64,000 bases of DNA from Rutpela maculata (GCA_936432065.2 OW386287.2:191517729-191581728), one strand, 5' to 3'. Positions 1-11,817 are shown, numbered from the stretch's first letter. Made by a program: numbers and translations. The notes: generated by a model from the sequence alone, not told the origin.

Positions 1-2214
1 ACTAACTAACATACAAACAAATGTTACTTCTCAAAAAATACTTTTTCAAATTTTGACGTGGTGTAACTCGTAAACAATTAATTCGACGAAAATGAGCTTG
101 TTAAGAAATGTATAATATTAGTCATATCCTCAGATTTTAACCTAGGCGTCATGTAATATCACTGGGTATTGCATTTAAATGTGACAGAATATAAGACAGA
201 AACTAATCTACAGTGGTGTTCAAATTAAAACTGTACAGTCGGTATATACATTGGCAAAGAGTACTTTAATCTTTGATATCGCCAATAATTACTTTTTATC
301 GTATCCTAAACACAGCCTGCAGCTGCTTTTTATAACACAATAAGTACTTGAAAATATGTTCCATCTACCCTCGAGCCGGTGGAGATATAAAATAGTAGTT
401 GTGGTGAGGTAATTCAGTTTTCTGTTAGTTTTCCGTCATGGCGGCCGGAACACAATCCCCTGCCCTGAATGTGTTTCAGGGTTGATTGTAACGCAATAAA
501 CTGCCCTGCGGGGTCTCAATTTGCTACATACACAAAATACCAGTCGTGTTGAGATAAAGAGATAGACCCTTTTATACTGCATCCACCCAATTGACACGAT
601 GTCCCTATTTACTGCCCTATCATGTGCGACAATTTAGTAAAACGATAAACGTTCTTTGTTAAATAGATTGTGTAAGCGTGGTTGGTAAGTAACTGACGAG
701 TTTTATCGGAAATTAATGGTTCGGAAACAAAATGGATTATGGCCACCTCGATATTTTAATCTGCTCATGTCTGTATACACGCTAAATAGGTATTAAGTTT
801 TTACATTTTGCTATTTAAAAAGAAGTATATTTTAAATAAATGTGTAGAATAAAATAAAATAATTAATAATAACGTCATAAAGTTGAGCTGACACCACCAA
901 GGAGCTGCTGGGAAAAACCTATGGTGGAGCTGTACGCCGAACAGGCAACCGCGACAGGTGACATAGTGCTGTCAGATGTGCCATTCAGCAAAGAAAGGCC
1001 ACTAGAATAATTCATGTAGACTAGTTTTCTCCATCTAGCCCAGTCGATGAAGGTATTTACCTACAAAACCTTGGAAAATGAAATTTTTTTTTTCTAATTA
1101 GTTCATGAAAGTTTATAGAATAATATCTTGAAAAGTTTACGTTTCGCTCGGATGCAGAACATAAAAAAGAAGTGAAAAAACAATTTTTCATCCATTTTTT
1201 CATAATTTTAGGAAAAATAAAAAATACAGATGGATAGATCACGTATTTATGAACAAAAAATGTTCTAACAAAATGTATCGCTAAAGCCACGGTTTTCCTG
1301 GAAAAAAATAGTCAAGTGTAACGTTATAACTCGGAGCGAGATCCATGCGTGAGCGCTCTTAAATACGCATGACTGTGACACCGACGCACTGAATTACATG
1401 TCACTGAATCAGAATTTGTTCAATCCATATGAGTGTTGGTTGATTTAAAAGATGGAAATTGTAGCTTTCTGATCCTTTTTGTTTTAAACAATACAAGCAA
1501 AGAATGGATGAGAAAAATAGACTTATATATTATCACGCCCGAACTCAATAAAAAATATATAAAAAATTAAAAGTCCTTCAAAAAAATTCTTTCTTCATTG
1601 AGAATTGTTAAAAAGTATGTACACTTCATGATTATTATGGTTTATTAGGTTGTAGTAACTTGCATTCAAAAGAAAGTACATCTCAAATTAGTACGTCGGA
1701 TGGCAGGCTCTAGCGTTCACTAACCCAATACCGAGGTATAACCAAACAAAACCTATTTCATTTTATTCAGCAGGTTTTTTTACATAGGAAATCACTTTTG
1801 ACGACACTCTCCATTCTCTTTAATTTGATGTATAATTTATTACAAAAATAATAACTTTAACACTAGAAAATTGACGTTAATTTAGATGTTACACAAATTG
1901 TCAATTTTTTTAAAAGCTCTAACTCGTTGTAACTGGCTTATGTATTGAGCTATTCGAATGTTTTTTTCACCAAAAACTGCCAAATTTCATAGACTTCATT
2001 TTGTCTCAATTAATGCTGGGTCTAGCTCTGTAAATAAAAGAGGTACAGCCTTTTAAACACAACGAAGCGCACTTCGGCGACGGAGTCGCAAGGCTTCCCC
2101 TCTCGTTCCCGGTACATCCCGCGTTCGCCATAAATCGCGCAAGGCTATAATCAGCGGCCGTAACAAAAGCTTTACAATAATCTTCCTTTATTGTAAGATG
2201 ATAAAATTAATAAA
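1..2214. other. AT-rich non-coding stretch, no gene recognised
   Basis: I find no recognisable coding region, RNA gene or clear repeat here. Two GC-richer patches stand out against the AT-rich background: about 890-1010 and about 2060-2165. The second ends just upstream of a degraded ORF. Neither translates to a protein I recognise on either strand. If the scarecrow assignment is right, this is probably intronic. Confidence 0.5.
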
Positions 2215-2499
2215 TCAAATTGAATAATATGATATTAATTGTAAAAATCCGCTATATATGGAGTCGTACAACGCGGGTGGTACATTAATAAATGGAAAAT
2301 AATGGGTATCAGACAGAGATAACTGATTTTCAGATATATCATTGTTAAACTCATGCCAGCTAGTAAAGTTTCTACTTTGCTTCGTAAATTTTAATATTTT
2401 CCATAAAGTGTCAGAGGTAACCACATAATCAAAACAGTTATTTGGCATGCTTTCACTAACTCTTAGAGGATCTGAACGATTAGTTGGATTTTTGTACAT
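2215..2499 (-). pseudogene. Short protein-like ORF, probable fragment of a transposon-associated protein
   Basis: This 94-codon reading frame has protein-like composition, unlike the surrounding low-complexity frames. Around residues 68-85 it reads HYFPFINVPPALYDSIYSG. From memory this resembles the PF-x-N-x-PP-x-x-Y-D-x-I-x-x motif of uncharacterised transposon-associated proteins in invertebrate genomes, but I cannot confirm the match. It opens next to a poly-T tract and has no clear splice sites or partner exons, so a decayed fragment is more likely than a host gene. It lies about 1.4 kb from the nuclease/CXC element, but I see no direct link between them. Confidence 0.3.
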
Positions 2500-3196
2500 C
2501 TATATTTTTTTTTTCATGTAAACTGGAAGGGTTAAAATCAGTTAAAATTTATTGAATAGATACTCTTGTGTAAATAGGCCGATCTTTTTTTAAATAATAC
2601 CATTCAAAGCAGTAATGGGAGTGGGATTTTTACCATCTGGCCTGTCTTAGTTTTGATCAAAATTGTCGATGTCGATGAATGTAATTGTTTTCTTCAGAAC
2701 TTACTGGAGGAACTCCAGGTGATATCAAAATGTCGTAGTTTTTACTAATACGTGACTAGCTAAAGATGTTAAATATCCGTATTTCATCGTAGGAATAACC
2801 ATAGCCAAAAGAATAAAGCATATCAATAAGTTTTTTTCTTCTGACGGCACGATACACATGTAATTATATGTAAAGGATTAAAAAAGTGGTCTATGTTGGT
2901 TGTTTTTTTTTTTGATAATTATTAATATAAATTGCATTACTATAGAAATAACGTTTAAATCAAATTTGTCTGTGCCGTCATATTTAGTATCCACGATATA
3001 AATGTTTATAACAAATCTGAAGCTTCTTGTTTACATTTATGATTATTCTGAACAGTAGTCGTGTTTTTTTACAGTTTTAAAATGTCCACCTATAGCTTCA
3101 TTTAAGATACTGGCAGCACTTGTGTCTGACAACAAAAATTCGTTAGTCTTTTTAGCTTTATTATCACTTGAAGCGAGCGCAGAGGCTACTTCAATG
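2500..3196. other. AT-rich non-coding stretch, nothing recognised
   Basis: Homopolymer-rich sequence with no coding frame or repeat that I recognise. It ends where the 5S-like homology begins. Confidence 0.45.
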
Positions 3197-3530
3197 GGAA
3201 TATCAGTCGATATTCCGTTGAAGCAACGTCGATCGCGGTTAGTACTTGGATGGGTGACCCACCTATCTTGGGAAATACAGCGTTCTCGTCCCACCTTCTA
3301 GCGGCTTGTATATCAGTGTATACGCGGAAGTTACGTAATTTCAGACGAGGATTACGTAGTGGATATACCATTCTTCGGAGGGGATGTAAAGAAGGCGGTC
3401 TATTAAATGTTAGGCAAGTAAAAGATCCCTACTCTTCTTAAGGGAAGAGGTTCGGCAAAATTTCCAGGTTGGGGGTAGCTCGTTTCCTGGCGTCGGTGAT
3501 AGGCCCTGGTAGCAGAAATAGGCCGACGTT
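3197..3530 (+). repeat. 5S rRNA-derived SINE-like repeat
   Basis: About 3214-3262 closely matches the conserved internal control region of animal 5S rRNA, including AAGCAACGTCG, GCGGTTAGTACTTGGATGG and GTGACC. These are the A box, intermediate element and C box used by RNA polymerase III. The 5' third of a true 5S gene is missing or very divergent, and the 3' end does not follow 5S. Instead a body rich in GGAGGGGATG and AAAGATCCCTACTC continues to about 3530. A 5S head fused to an unrelated body is the architecture of SINE3-type elements. A hairpin (CTTCAATGGGAATATC / GATATTCCGTTGAAG) spans the 5' part. A simple 5S pseudogene is the alternative. Confidence 0.65.
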
Positions 3531-3905
3531 AAAATAGCTGCATTGCAATTGGGTTGTTGCACTAAGTTAAAATTTGAGGAGAATCTATGTTAAACAATAA
3601 CAATTATTCATAAAAAATCATTAGAAACATGTAGAAGTTGAAAAGAAAGTCTTATAATATTATAATATTAATTACAAAAATACATGCATTTAAAACGGAG
3701 ATGACATAATAACGGCTGTCTGTAGAGAAGTTAGTTATAAAACGACAAGAAACGGGTACTAATTTAGAGACTCGCTGATAGCGACGGAGAAAAAAGACAA
3801 TCACGACAGTTTAATCTGACATTGACATTATATTTTTTTAACGTCAAATACAACTGACGTTCATAGGTTACAATTCGGTATAGTTTAACAGCATCTAGTT
3901 ATAAT

Positions 3906-6437
3906 CCAGTAACTTTGTCCGTGAAAGTGGGGGTTACCGTGCGTCAAATCCGGTAGTTCTGATTTTTTGCTGAGTTGTTTATGATATTGGTCCAATGAAT
4001 TATCCAAGTTTTCGAACTCGACGGCCGAACGCAACCTAGTCAAAAGTCCAAAAAAACGTGAAATTTTCGAGATTTTTTCAGTTTTTGGCGATTTTAACCC
4101 TGAAGGGCTAGTTTTTTCGAAATAACTGTTCAGTGAATTTTTAAAGTATACTAAATTTCCTATAATTTGAGACTACAACCAGCTCTGTAAGTCCCACAGT
4201 ATCCGAAAGACAGCTTTTTAAAATTTATCGATTTTTTCGAATGTGTGAAATATTAAGCAATTTATTATAATATTTGGTTTTAATTTGATTTTAATAAATA
4301 TATTCAATGTATAAGGTATGTACATGATGGTATTGCTCCGGTTATTCCATGAGGAGCAGATTTGAAAATTGTTTGAAATAACATGAAGCATTTGGAAAAA
4401 CAATAAAATAAAGGTAAATGGAATTTGATGAAATTCTCGGTTTTCTGTTTAGGTCAATAAATTAGAATAAGGCAAGTAAGTATGTCTATATTTAAAACAG
4501 TACCCAGTAAACATTTCTTAAAACTAGAAAATAAATGCATCTAACCAAAAAGTTAAACTGATTAACTACGATTATTGCCTACAATCTTACAAAAATAAAA
4601 TCAACTAAAACTTAGGTTGGTTAATATAACGTTAAAATAGGGTGAAGACAGGTTCGTATTAAATTGAAGTAAAGATAAAATAATAAGAAAATCAGAAAAA
4701 ACTTATATTATTTAAGTAAATTTCGCCCTCTTGGAAGGGCGTGGTTGAGAGTCATCGCTTGCTGCACAGGAAAGACCTACAACTGGACTGTTAATGTCTT
4801 CTGTGGAATCTCTCCACAGAACATCTAGCATTTCATTGTTATCTAGGATTTCGATATTAGACATATCTTCACTTTCTGGGGAGTCGAGATCATCAAGTTC
4901 AATATCTGGCACATTACCGCATGAGGTCCCGCTGCAATGGCTGCAGACTGAGGAACACTTTAACCCTGATTTTCTACAGCTGCACGCGTTTCCACAACGC
5001 CCCTTGCAGCCGCATGAAATCATCCGCAAAAGATTTTCTGGGGCTGGGTCTCTGGACATCATTTTTGGGATGAGGCCATGTGTAGTGGAAATCCACCCCC
5101 AGTCGAGAGGATTAAATTCAACGCCCAACCACTTCTGCACCTGTAGGAGGATTGTACATTTATAAGTAAACTATATCTACATATTATAACGATGATAATT
5201 CATACCTGATTGTAGGTGCGCAGAAAGTGAAATCTAGCTGCATCTCGTGTAGGAGGTAACCTGGCAAGATTGAAGCTCGTTTTCGCTGCAGCTCTCGAGA
5301 ATAGGTAGTACCGCAGCTCGTCGAGGTTATGAGTATCGGGGTTTCCACCGTAGAGAACAACTGTTATCCGCTCCCTTGCTGCTGCTATCTCGTCAGGTTT
5401 AGAGGTGGGCTCAAAAAAAATGCAGCTTCCTTTATGAGGTCCGGATTTTTATGGAAGGTGGACAAAATTTTCATCTTTCCTTGGCCAAAAAAACATGATG
5501 TCGAGTCACACCCACTGAAAGCATGGATGAATAGGAAAAACTCCGGTTTTAATTTATATTTTGAAGAAGTAATGCTGGAATAGATCACATCTGGGGTTTT
5601 GCTTCTTCCACATTTCTTGAAAAAAATTTCACGTTGGTGTGAGATTCCAGTGAGGATTATCAATAAGTCTATGTCTTCACCAGCGACTAACACTACATCG
5701 TAAGAAGAAGCAACAGTTAAAGCTGTAGTGATGATGAGCCTGTCAGCATCTTCCTCTGCCTGGAATACTTCAATGTTATGATTTTTCATTTTTGTTTTCA
5801 GGAGGTTGATGAAGCGAATTTTGTTTTTATCGTTTGACAGGAAATTTCCTTGAGGAATCTGAGCCATGGTTTTTTCATCAAATATTATTTCTGGAGATGT
5901 GTGCGGCTTGACTCTGCGAAGACGTTCAGAGCTTTTTGTACCTTTTTGTGCAGCATCTGTTGGATATCCATCGAAAACTACTGCCACGTTTGAGCCGTAT
6001 TGAGCAGTGATGTACTGGATGTACCGGTCAGCTATCGAACCAAACGATGAGCTGTGAGCCCGTAAAGTACGGCGGTATTTGTCGGTTGTAAACGGTAGCA
6101 CGACCTACCGAAAAGAAAAAACCGATAAATTTTAAAAAGCTGTCTTTCGGAAACTGTGGGACTTACAGAGCTGGCTGTAGTCTCAAATTATAGGAAATTT
6201 AGTCTACTTTAAAAATTCACTGAACAGTTATTTCGAAAAAACTTGCCCTTCAGGGTTAAAATCGCCAAAAACTGAAAAAATGTCGAAAATTTCGCATTTT
6301 TTTGGACTTTTGACTAGGTTGCGTTCGGCCGTCGAGTTCGAAAACTTGGATAATTCATTGGACCAATATCATAAACAACTCAGCAAAAAATCAGAACTAC
6401 CGGATTTGACGCATGGTCGAATGTATATGGTTACTGG
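3906..6437 (-). mobile_element. DNA transposon with ~335-bp terminal inverted repeats carrying a nuclease/CXC gene
   Basis: The segment 3937-4240 is repeated in inverted orientation at 6096-6415 with high identity; for example GCGTCAAATCCGGTAGTTCT at 3941 is mirrored near 6393-6412. Shorter matches continue outward to CCAGTAAC at 3906 and GTTACTGG at 6437. The flanking 8-mers (GTTATAAT and ACTATTAT) match at only 5 of 8 positions, so no convincing target duplication is seen. The interior holds one split minus-strand gene. No DDE transposase is visible, so either the encoded nuclease is itself the mobility enzyme, or the element is a passenger or non-autonomous copy. Confidence 0.75.
4712..6104 (-). 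pseudogene. FEN/XPG-like nuclease plus tesmin/TSO1-type CXC protein, two exons, one frameshift
   Basis: Exon one starts after a polypyrimidine-AG acceptor at 6105-6106 and runs to a CAG/GTATGA donor at 5206. A 65-nt intron ends in CTCCTACAG, and exon two runs 5140-4712 to a stop. Nuclease hallmarks, numbered from residue 1 at 6101, are VVFDGYP (41-47), QAEEDADRLI (114-123), VAGEDIDLLI (139-148) and HAFSGCDSTS (193-202). These correspond to the acidic clusters and GCD turn of the FEN1/XPG superfamily. Exon two, numbered from 5140, has nine cysteines at about 43-74 in CXC spacing (CGCKGRCGNACSC, then CSHC). An eight-A run at 5413-5420 leaves exon one out of frame. Reading past it restores an open frame, with LPPTRDAARFHFLRTYNQ just before the donor, so one base appears to be missing. 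The N-terminus lies in an unidentified upstream exon. The architecture recalls a large family of uncharacterised invertebrate proteins. Confidence 0.75.
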
Positions 6438-7110
6438 ACTATTATGGATAAATATATGTATAGATAGGGTTTTCTGCCGTTCTGTGTAAATAATACCACC
6501 AATTCACCAGAAAAACTGTTGTATTCCAATAATAAACGCTGAACGTAATAATGAATGATTCAAAGCCACCAGAGAAGGACCAAGTCTTCTTATTGTGGAG
6601 ACCATTTCAATGTCAAGTAAAGTAACAAATTACAATGTATTCTAAGCGTTTTATTTGTGATAAGTTGTATCTTAATGTAGGAATTTGATTTTTAATATGT
6701 TTTTATGTTGTAGGAAAAACGGCCGCATTACAAGACTTGTGTGGCGTTCTAGCTTTTACAAATTTAAATTACCCGCCAAACTGGTGGATAAAACAGGGTG
6801 AAAGGAGGGAAATGGCTTTAATCTGCTTTTATGTATTTTATCTAGTTTATGTTGGAATAAAGTGCAGTTGTTTTTGTTAGCTATTGATTATTTATGAAGC
6901 TCCCTAGACGCCCCATAATACTAGGATGATCAATAAATTAAGAAAGGAAATTTAAAAACTCGGCGTTGAAAAACTATATGAAACAAACTGTGAAAGTCGT
7001 CTAAAGTCGGTGAACACAATCAGTCGGAAATGGCTACGAATGCGTTGGATTGTAGTTATAAATGCCCTTTGAATTATGTGTGTTATAAATACATATCATT
7101 GTTTATTGCT

Positions 7111-7113
7111 TAG

Positions 7114-7166
<53 letters not shown>

Positions 7167-7480
7167 TTATTGGTGTCAAAATACATATATACAATGCTTA
7201 CACACGTCAAAACATACGACAATATAGTAGACATATAAAGATATTAAAAATAGGTAAACCACACATTGATACATAAGACAATGACAAACAAAGTTAAAAG
7301 TATTATAAAATTATCTGAACTAATTAACAAATGAAACAAGGGCAATTATGTGGTAATAAGTGTACAGTGCCTAGGTCGTTGTTAAATTAAATCTGAAAAA
7401 TCGTTCCGAAAGAACTCCTCAAAACTGTAGAAGGCCTTAGTTTTTAAGTAACCTTTAATTTTATTTTATAGATACTAGCA
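7111..7480 (-). mobile_element. 3' end of a non-LTR retrotransposon with (TTA)n tail
   Basis: Read on the minus strand, the sequence ends in a polyadenylation-like CACCAATAAA followed by (TTATTA)n, which appears on the plus strand as (TAA)n at 7111-7166. Near 7385-7440 the minus strand reads KTKAFYSFEEFFRNDFSDL before a stop, which looks like the C-terminus of a CR1/Jockey-type ORF2. Related CACCAATAAA tails occur at about 29930 (minus) and 44115 (plus), suggesting one family. Confidence 0.5.
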
Positions 7481-7506
7481 TAAAGTATTTACCTATTTAC
7501 CTATTT

Positions 7507-8206
7507 ATTATACTCTTCGCAAAAACGAAGAGTATATTGTATTTGATCGACACATTTCTAAATCAGTAAATATCGCTCGTAGAGAAAAATTTTTTATATC
7601 GTTATGTTAGTGAACGAATTCTGAACAACTTTCAAAATGTCCGTCTGTCCGTCCGTCACGTTTCTTGTAAGCACGATAACTCAAGAAAGAAAAATCCGAT
7701 TGTATTGAAATTTGGAGAGTAACTTAGTGTTAGCTAGAGGAAGAACCCTATTGTTTTTCAACAAAATAGATTGGTAAATAAAAAAGTTATTAGTAATTTA
7801 AAATTTAAAAAAATATTTTTTACATTTTTTTTATGGTTTGTAATAAATAGAAACCATGCGAAATGTTATTTCCTATCACTATTTTTTTTTAAATACATTT
7901 TACTAATGTGTGTTTCCTAATAATCACAATAAATTTTGTAATGGTATATATTACACTCATTAACAATTTTAGTAATAAGGAATGGTGGTGTAGCGGCAAG
8001 AGTTTCGTCTCGCAATCGAAGGGTCCCGGGTTCGATCCCTCACATCGTGATTTTTTTTTCATATATTTTTATTTCACAACAAAGTTGGTATCACAAAATT
8101 TAGAATGTCCAAAAACTAACATTATTTACAAGAAAAATGCGAAGAGTATCTTATAGAATGTGTAACAATTATATAAAAAGCTCAGTAAATCGGCGAAGAG
8201 TATAAT
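7507..8206 (+). mobile_element. CTCTTCGC-ended 700-bp element, copy A
   Basis: It is bounded by ATTATACTCTTCGC on the left and GCGAAGAGTATAAT on the right. A second copy lies in opposite orientation at 60229-60990. The left end itself folds: TACTCTTCG and CGAAGAGTA are separated by a few A residues. Shared interior landmarks are a GTCCGTCTGTCCGTCC tract, the phrase ACGATAACTCAAGAAAG, and a tRNA-like module. No ORF of note is present, so it is non-autonomous. Confidence 0.7.
7984..8050 (+). pseudogene. tRNA-Ala(CGC)-like module inside the CTCTTCGC element
   Basis: A plausible A box (TAGCGGCAAGAG, 7991) and a canonical B box (GGTTCGATCC, 8029-8038) are spaced as in tRNA genes. The anticodon loop reads CTCGCAA, which gives anticodon CGC with U33 and A37 preserved. 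A seven-pair acceptor stem (ATGGTGT with ACATCGT) can be drawn with wobble pairs. The T stem does not pair and the D arm is compressed, so this looks like a decayed tRNA or tRNA-derived promoter. The copy at about 60395-60475 is more degraded. Confidence 0.5.
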
Positions 8207-9295
8207 GCTTCCTCTAGTTATTTTCTGTTATAATACAGACCTTTCTTGATATCTTCGTAAGTCTCATTCTGACTCTTCTTAGAAGTGAGTATCAATGGAT
8301 AATAAATAATTTCTTTAGTAGATAAACTTATTTTGTTGTTTTCAGTTAGATACGCATGTATATAGTTAATAGGAAATAAAACAATGAAAAGGAAATATTT
8401 TATAAAATACAAAGTATAGTTAACAAGTTCATCTAAATTAAATAATAAAATACATATTAGACATATTATGTAATATTAATAAGATAAATTACAATAGTTT
8501 GTACTGTCTATAGCAGCTGTAACGTAAGTACCTTGCAGCTTTTGCACTTCCAACCATTGCAATGTCAAAACGATCGTCTCTTTTTAAAAATTCGCTGACC
8601 ATAAATGTATCTACCGCAAGTAGAATGTCAGAATTAGCTTTTACAGATATACTGCCTTAGTCATTTTGTAAAAAAATATTAACAATAACTGCAAACATCA
8701 ATCACTGCTAGCTAAACGTCAAATTTACTTTTGACATATGAGGTTATTTTCTTTCTTGTCAGCAATGTCAACTTATTCATCTTCATCTGTTCTGCTTATA
8801 AGTTCACATCTAACTGCCGTTATGATGTCACTACCGTTTTCGCGGCACATTCAAATAGTCGAAGTTTAACAATTTTTTAAAATATGTTGCGCTAAGAATT
8901 TTTCTTCCAAATTAAATATATAACAAAATTAAGTCCTCCACTACCATATTTCACCATTTTTGAAAATTCGTCAACAACCCAATTCCGACGGAATTTGCGC
9001 AACGCCTTCGTCTAATATTGTCAAATTTTCAACTTAAAAAATATTGTTTCCCATTTCTTTCCACCTTGCACTTAATGAAATTAACATGAGACTGTAGAAG
9101 AACTCACTACCGAGTGTCAATTGGATACGACATCAATTTATTTTTAGAAGGGCGCCAGCCGCATTCTGCCACGTTCTTCTACTCCCAAGCAGGTTCGAGA
9201 TAAGACATAACTCGATAGACAAGTAATATGTCAAGGCTGCACTACCTCAGATCATTAACAACGCTCTCTCAGTGGGAATTTTATTTATTTACTGG
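8207..9295. other. Non-coding stretch, nothing recognised
   Basis: AT-rich sequence with a few GC-richer patches and no coding frame, tandem repeat or inverted repeat that I can support. Confidence 0.4.
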
Positions 9296-9299
9296 TAAA

Positions 9300-9505
9300 G
9301 GAAGTTTTGTAATTTTTGCATAAAAGAATCCTTAGTAGAGATTTATCTCTGACGGGATTAAAATTTGACGGTATTTTTATTCGTTTACGCAGTAATAAAG
9401 AGTTTAACGCCTAAGGATTTTTGTGATTTTTGCATAAAAAAATCCCTATCGGAGATTTCTCTCTGACGGGATTAAAATTTGACGTTATTGTTATTTGTTT
9501 GACTA
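9300..9505. repeat. Two tandem copies of a ~110-bp unit
   Basis: The phrase TTTTTGCATAAAA followed by AATCCTTAGTAGAG in the first copy recurs about 117 bp later with AATCCCTATCGGAG. Both copies continue with TCTCTGACGGGATTAAAATT then TGACG. Only two copies are seen. Confidence 0.6.
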
Positions 9506-10264
9506 CACTTAATGATTCCTAAAAAATCGCATAAAGTCCCTATCGAGCTCCGGTAAGGCGACCAGAACACTGAGTTTCAGACTTGCGGAGTCATGAGACT
9601 CCGATTAACTCAGATGTTTCCGTCTTCCAAACGAAAACTCAAGGTATTAAGACTAGCAACAAGTCCTGATATCAATAAAATACAATTAGTTCAAAGAATA
9701 CCATTTATTTAAGAGGTTTAAAACAAGTACAGTTAAATTCTGCAATATCCTATCCAATAAATTATATAACGTGAAAGAATCACGCCTCCCTAACTAAGGC
9801 AAGTTAGTTTCAACCATACAAATGAGAGCACGCGCTAACAATCGATTTGGTAGAAAAGATTCATTCAACGTCTCCAAATTTTAATGCAAGCTTTTTAAAA
9901 AATTTTAAGTTTTAGTGATTATGGTAATTATGACTGACTGAAAATAATATAAAAATAGTTTACTAAAAAATGTATGTTCACTTTTGATTAGCTTAAAAGT
10001 TCTATATATCGTGATTATATCATTCACAGAACGGAGTTCGACTAATACATGAGTTTAATAACATTCGGCGAGTCTCACGACTACTAGTCTCCATACAGTA
10101 CTATAAAGGAAAAATGATACCGACTCCTCCGAGCGACTTTTCGGCAAAATGGATTTTTGAGTCATTTATGCACAAGGCGGTTTTCTCTATAACTTTATTA
10201 TTTTGAAAGTCCTGAATTTGGCTTTCCTACTATCACTTTGTATTGACCATCCAACGCACTCGTC

Positions 10265-10880
10265 CAAATTATGAGTCATTAGGTGAATCCAAACTTGTTT
10301 TACGTGAGGAACCAGCCTTGTCCATTTTCACTGATTTTTTGCCATTATTTGCCTATAGACGCTACGCGCCTTCGCCATATTTGTCTATTTCACCCTTTTT
10401 GATACATGACATAGTTAAAATGTTATATTCAGTCTTCCGAATGATATATATAATGACTGTATTTCCATGGTCATTGCCTTTGGTGGAGGAATAAAAAAGT
10501 TAAAAATAATTTCGTAAAAGTATATGGTTTATTTTTCCTTGATCAAAAATTATACTTTTATTTTTGGTTCATTTTTCCATGACCACCATATACTTTCACT
10601 CTCAGGGCGTGGCTGAATCCAAATTTTTTTTATGTGAGAAACCGGCCTTGTCCATTTTTACTATTTTTTGCTAATAATTGCATATAAAATTATATGCTCC
10701 TTCTTTTGAACGATATTTACAATGACTGTATCTTCATTTCCATTGTCTTTTGTGAAGAGATTAAAAAGTTGAAAATATTTTCGTGAAAGTATATTGTTTC
10801 TTTTTCCTTGACCAAAAATTATACTTTTATTTTTGGTACATTTTTCCATGACCACAATATACTTTCACTCCCATGGCCTG
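10265..10880. repeat. Tandem duplication of a ~340-bp unit with an internal hairpin
   Basis: A unit beginning GTGAATCCAAACTTG near 10273 recurs as GCTGAATCCAAATTT near 10612. Both are followed by ACCAGCCTTGTCCA or ACCGGCCTTGTCCA. Each unit ends in a hairpin whose arms are AAGTATATGGT / ACCATATACTT (first copy) and GTGAAAGTATATTG / CAATATACTTTCAC (second copy), around a shared loop with TTATACTTTTATTTTTGG. The start of the unit belongs to the GCTGAATCC motif family seen in fold-back elements elsewhere in the window. Confidence 0.65.
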
Positions 10881-10884
10881 GACC

Positions 10885-11815
10885 AAAACATATGTTCCTA
10901 AGTGAAAATTCGGTATTTCTTCGAATTTTCATCTGGTTATGCCTTACTATTTAACAAACTCATATCAGTCCTCTTGTGCTATTTTTGGGCTCTGAAGCTT
11001 TCCAAACTTGTATATTATGCTTAAAAATGCCTTTAAATGAATTTTTTACCTAAGTCGAAATTTCATTTTGCCTTCGACTTCGTCGATTCTGGGAGGTTCT
11101 GTAACATGCACTTATGGTTTTATCTACTATTTGTTTTATTCAAATGTTATATATAATGATGTGTGTACTCATTTGTTAGTTATTCTCATAGAAAATTAAT
11201 CCGGAAAAATCAAACTATTATGTATACGCGGCAAATTGCGTTTTACGTTATGTATATCAATGAAAAATATTATCCCCAAACATTAATACTCGGATTAATA
11301 CATCCGGGAGAAGTTCGGTGTGCTGAAGCTTACCGGTGGTTAATTACCATAATCTCAGTTTAATAGCGATTTAACCCTCATATTGTGCTATGTAACGAGT
11401 TCTATTATAGTCCGAAATTATAATGGCGAAACTGTCAATAAAAGGGCACAGTGCGGAATTATTGTTTGTATTAGGGGCAGAACTTAAATCAATATTAGTC
11501 CTGATAATTTATATGGGAAATTTAATAATAGCAAATATACTTTTATTTTTTATTGAATAATATGCAATATATTACCATTTGGATAACATGGATCGTATTA
11601 AACAATGAAAAGTGAAAATCATTACCAACGAATTTGAAAGGACAAGGGTAGATCAGGGCCTTTTTTCGCCCATCGGCCATGTCATATGTCATTATATTTT
11701 CCGAGTAGTGTATGTCTTGACAAGTAATAAAAAACAGTTCACTGGAATAATACACTGAGAGAATGATTTAATTGACGTTAACAAATTTTGTTTCTCCCAA
11801 TTAAATGATTATTTG
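10885..11815. other. Non-coding stretch, nothing recognised
   Basis: AT-rich DNA without a supportable gene or repeat boundary. Confidence 0.4.
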
Positions 11816-11817
11816 TA

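Noticed and set aside
4794..5165. Plus-strand frame of 123 codons
   Set aside because: Antisense shadow of the CXC exon, which has splice sites and conserved cysteines on the minus strand.
7984..8050. Functional tRNA-Ala gene
   Set aside because: T stem does not pair, D arm is compressed, no certain terminator context, and it lies within a repeated element.
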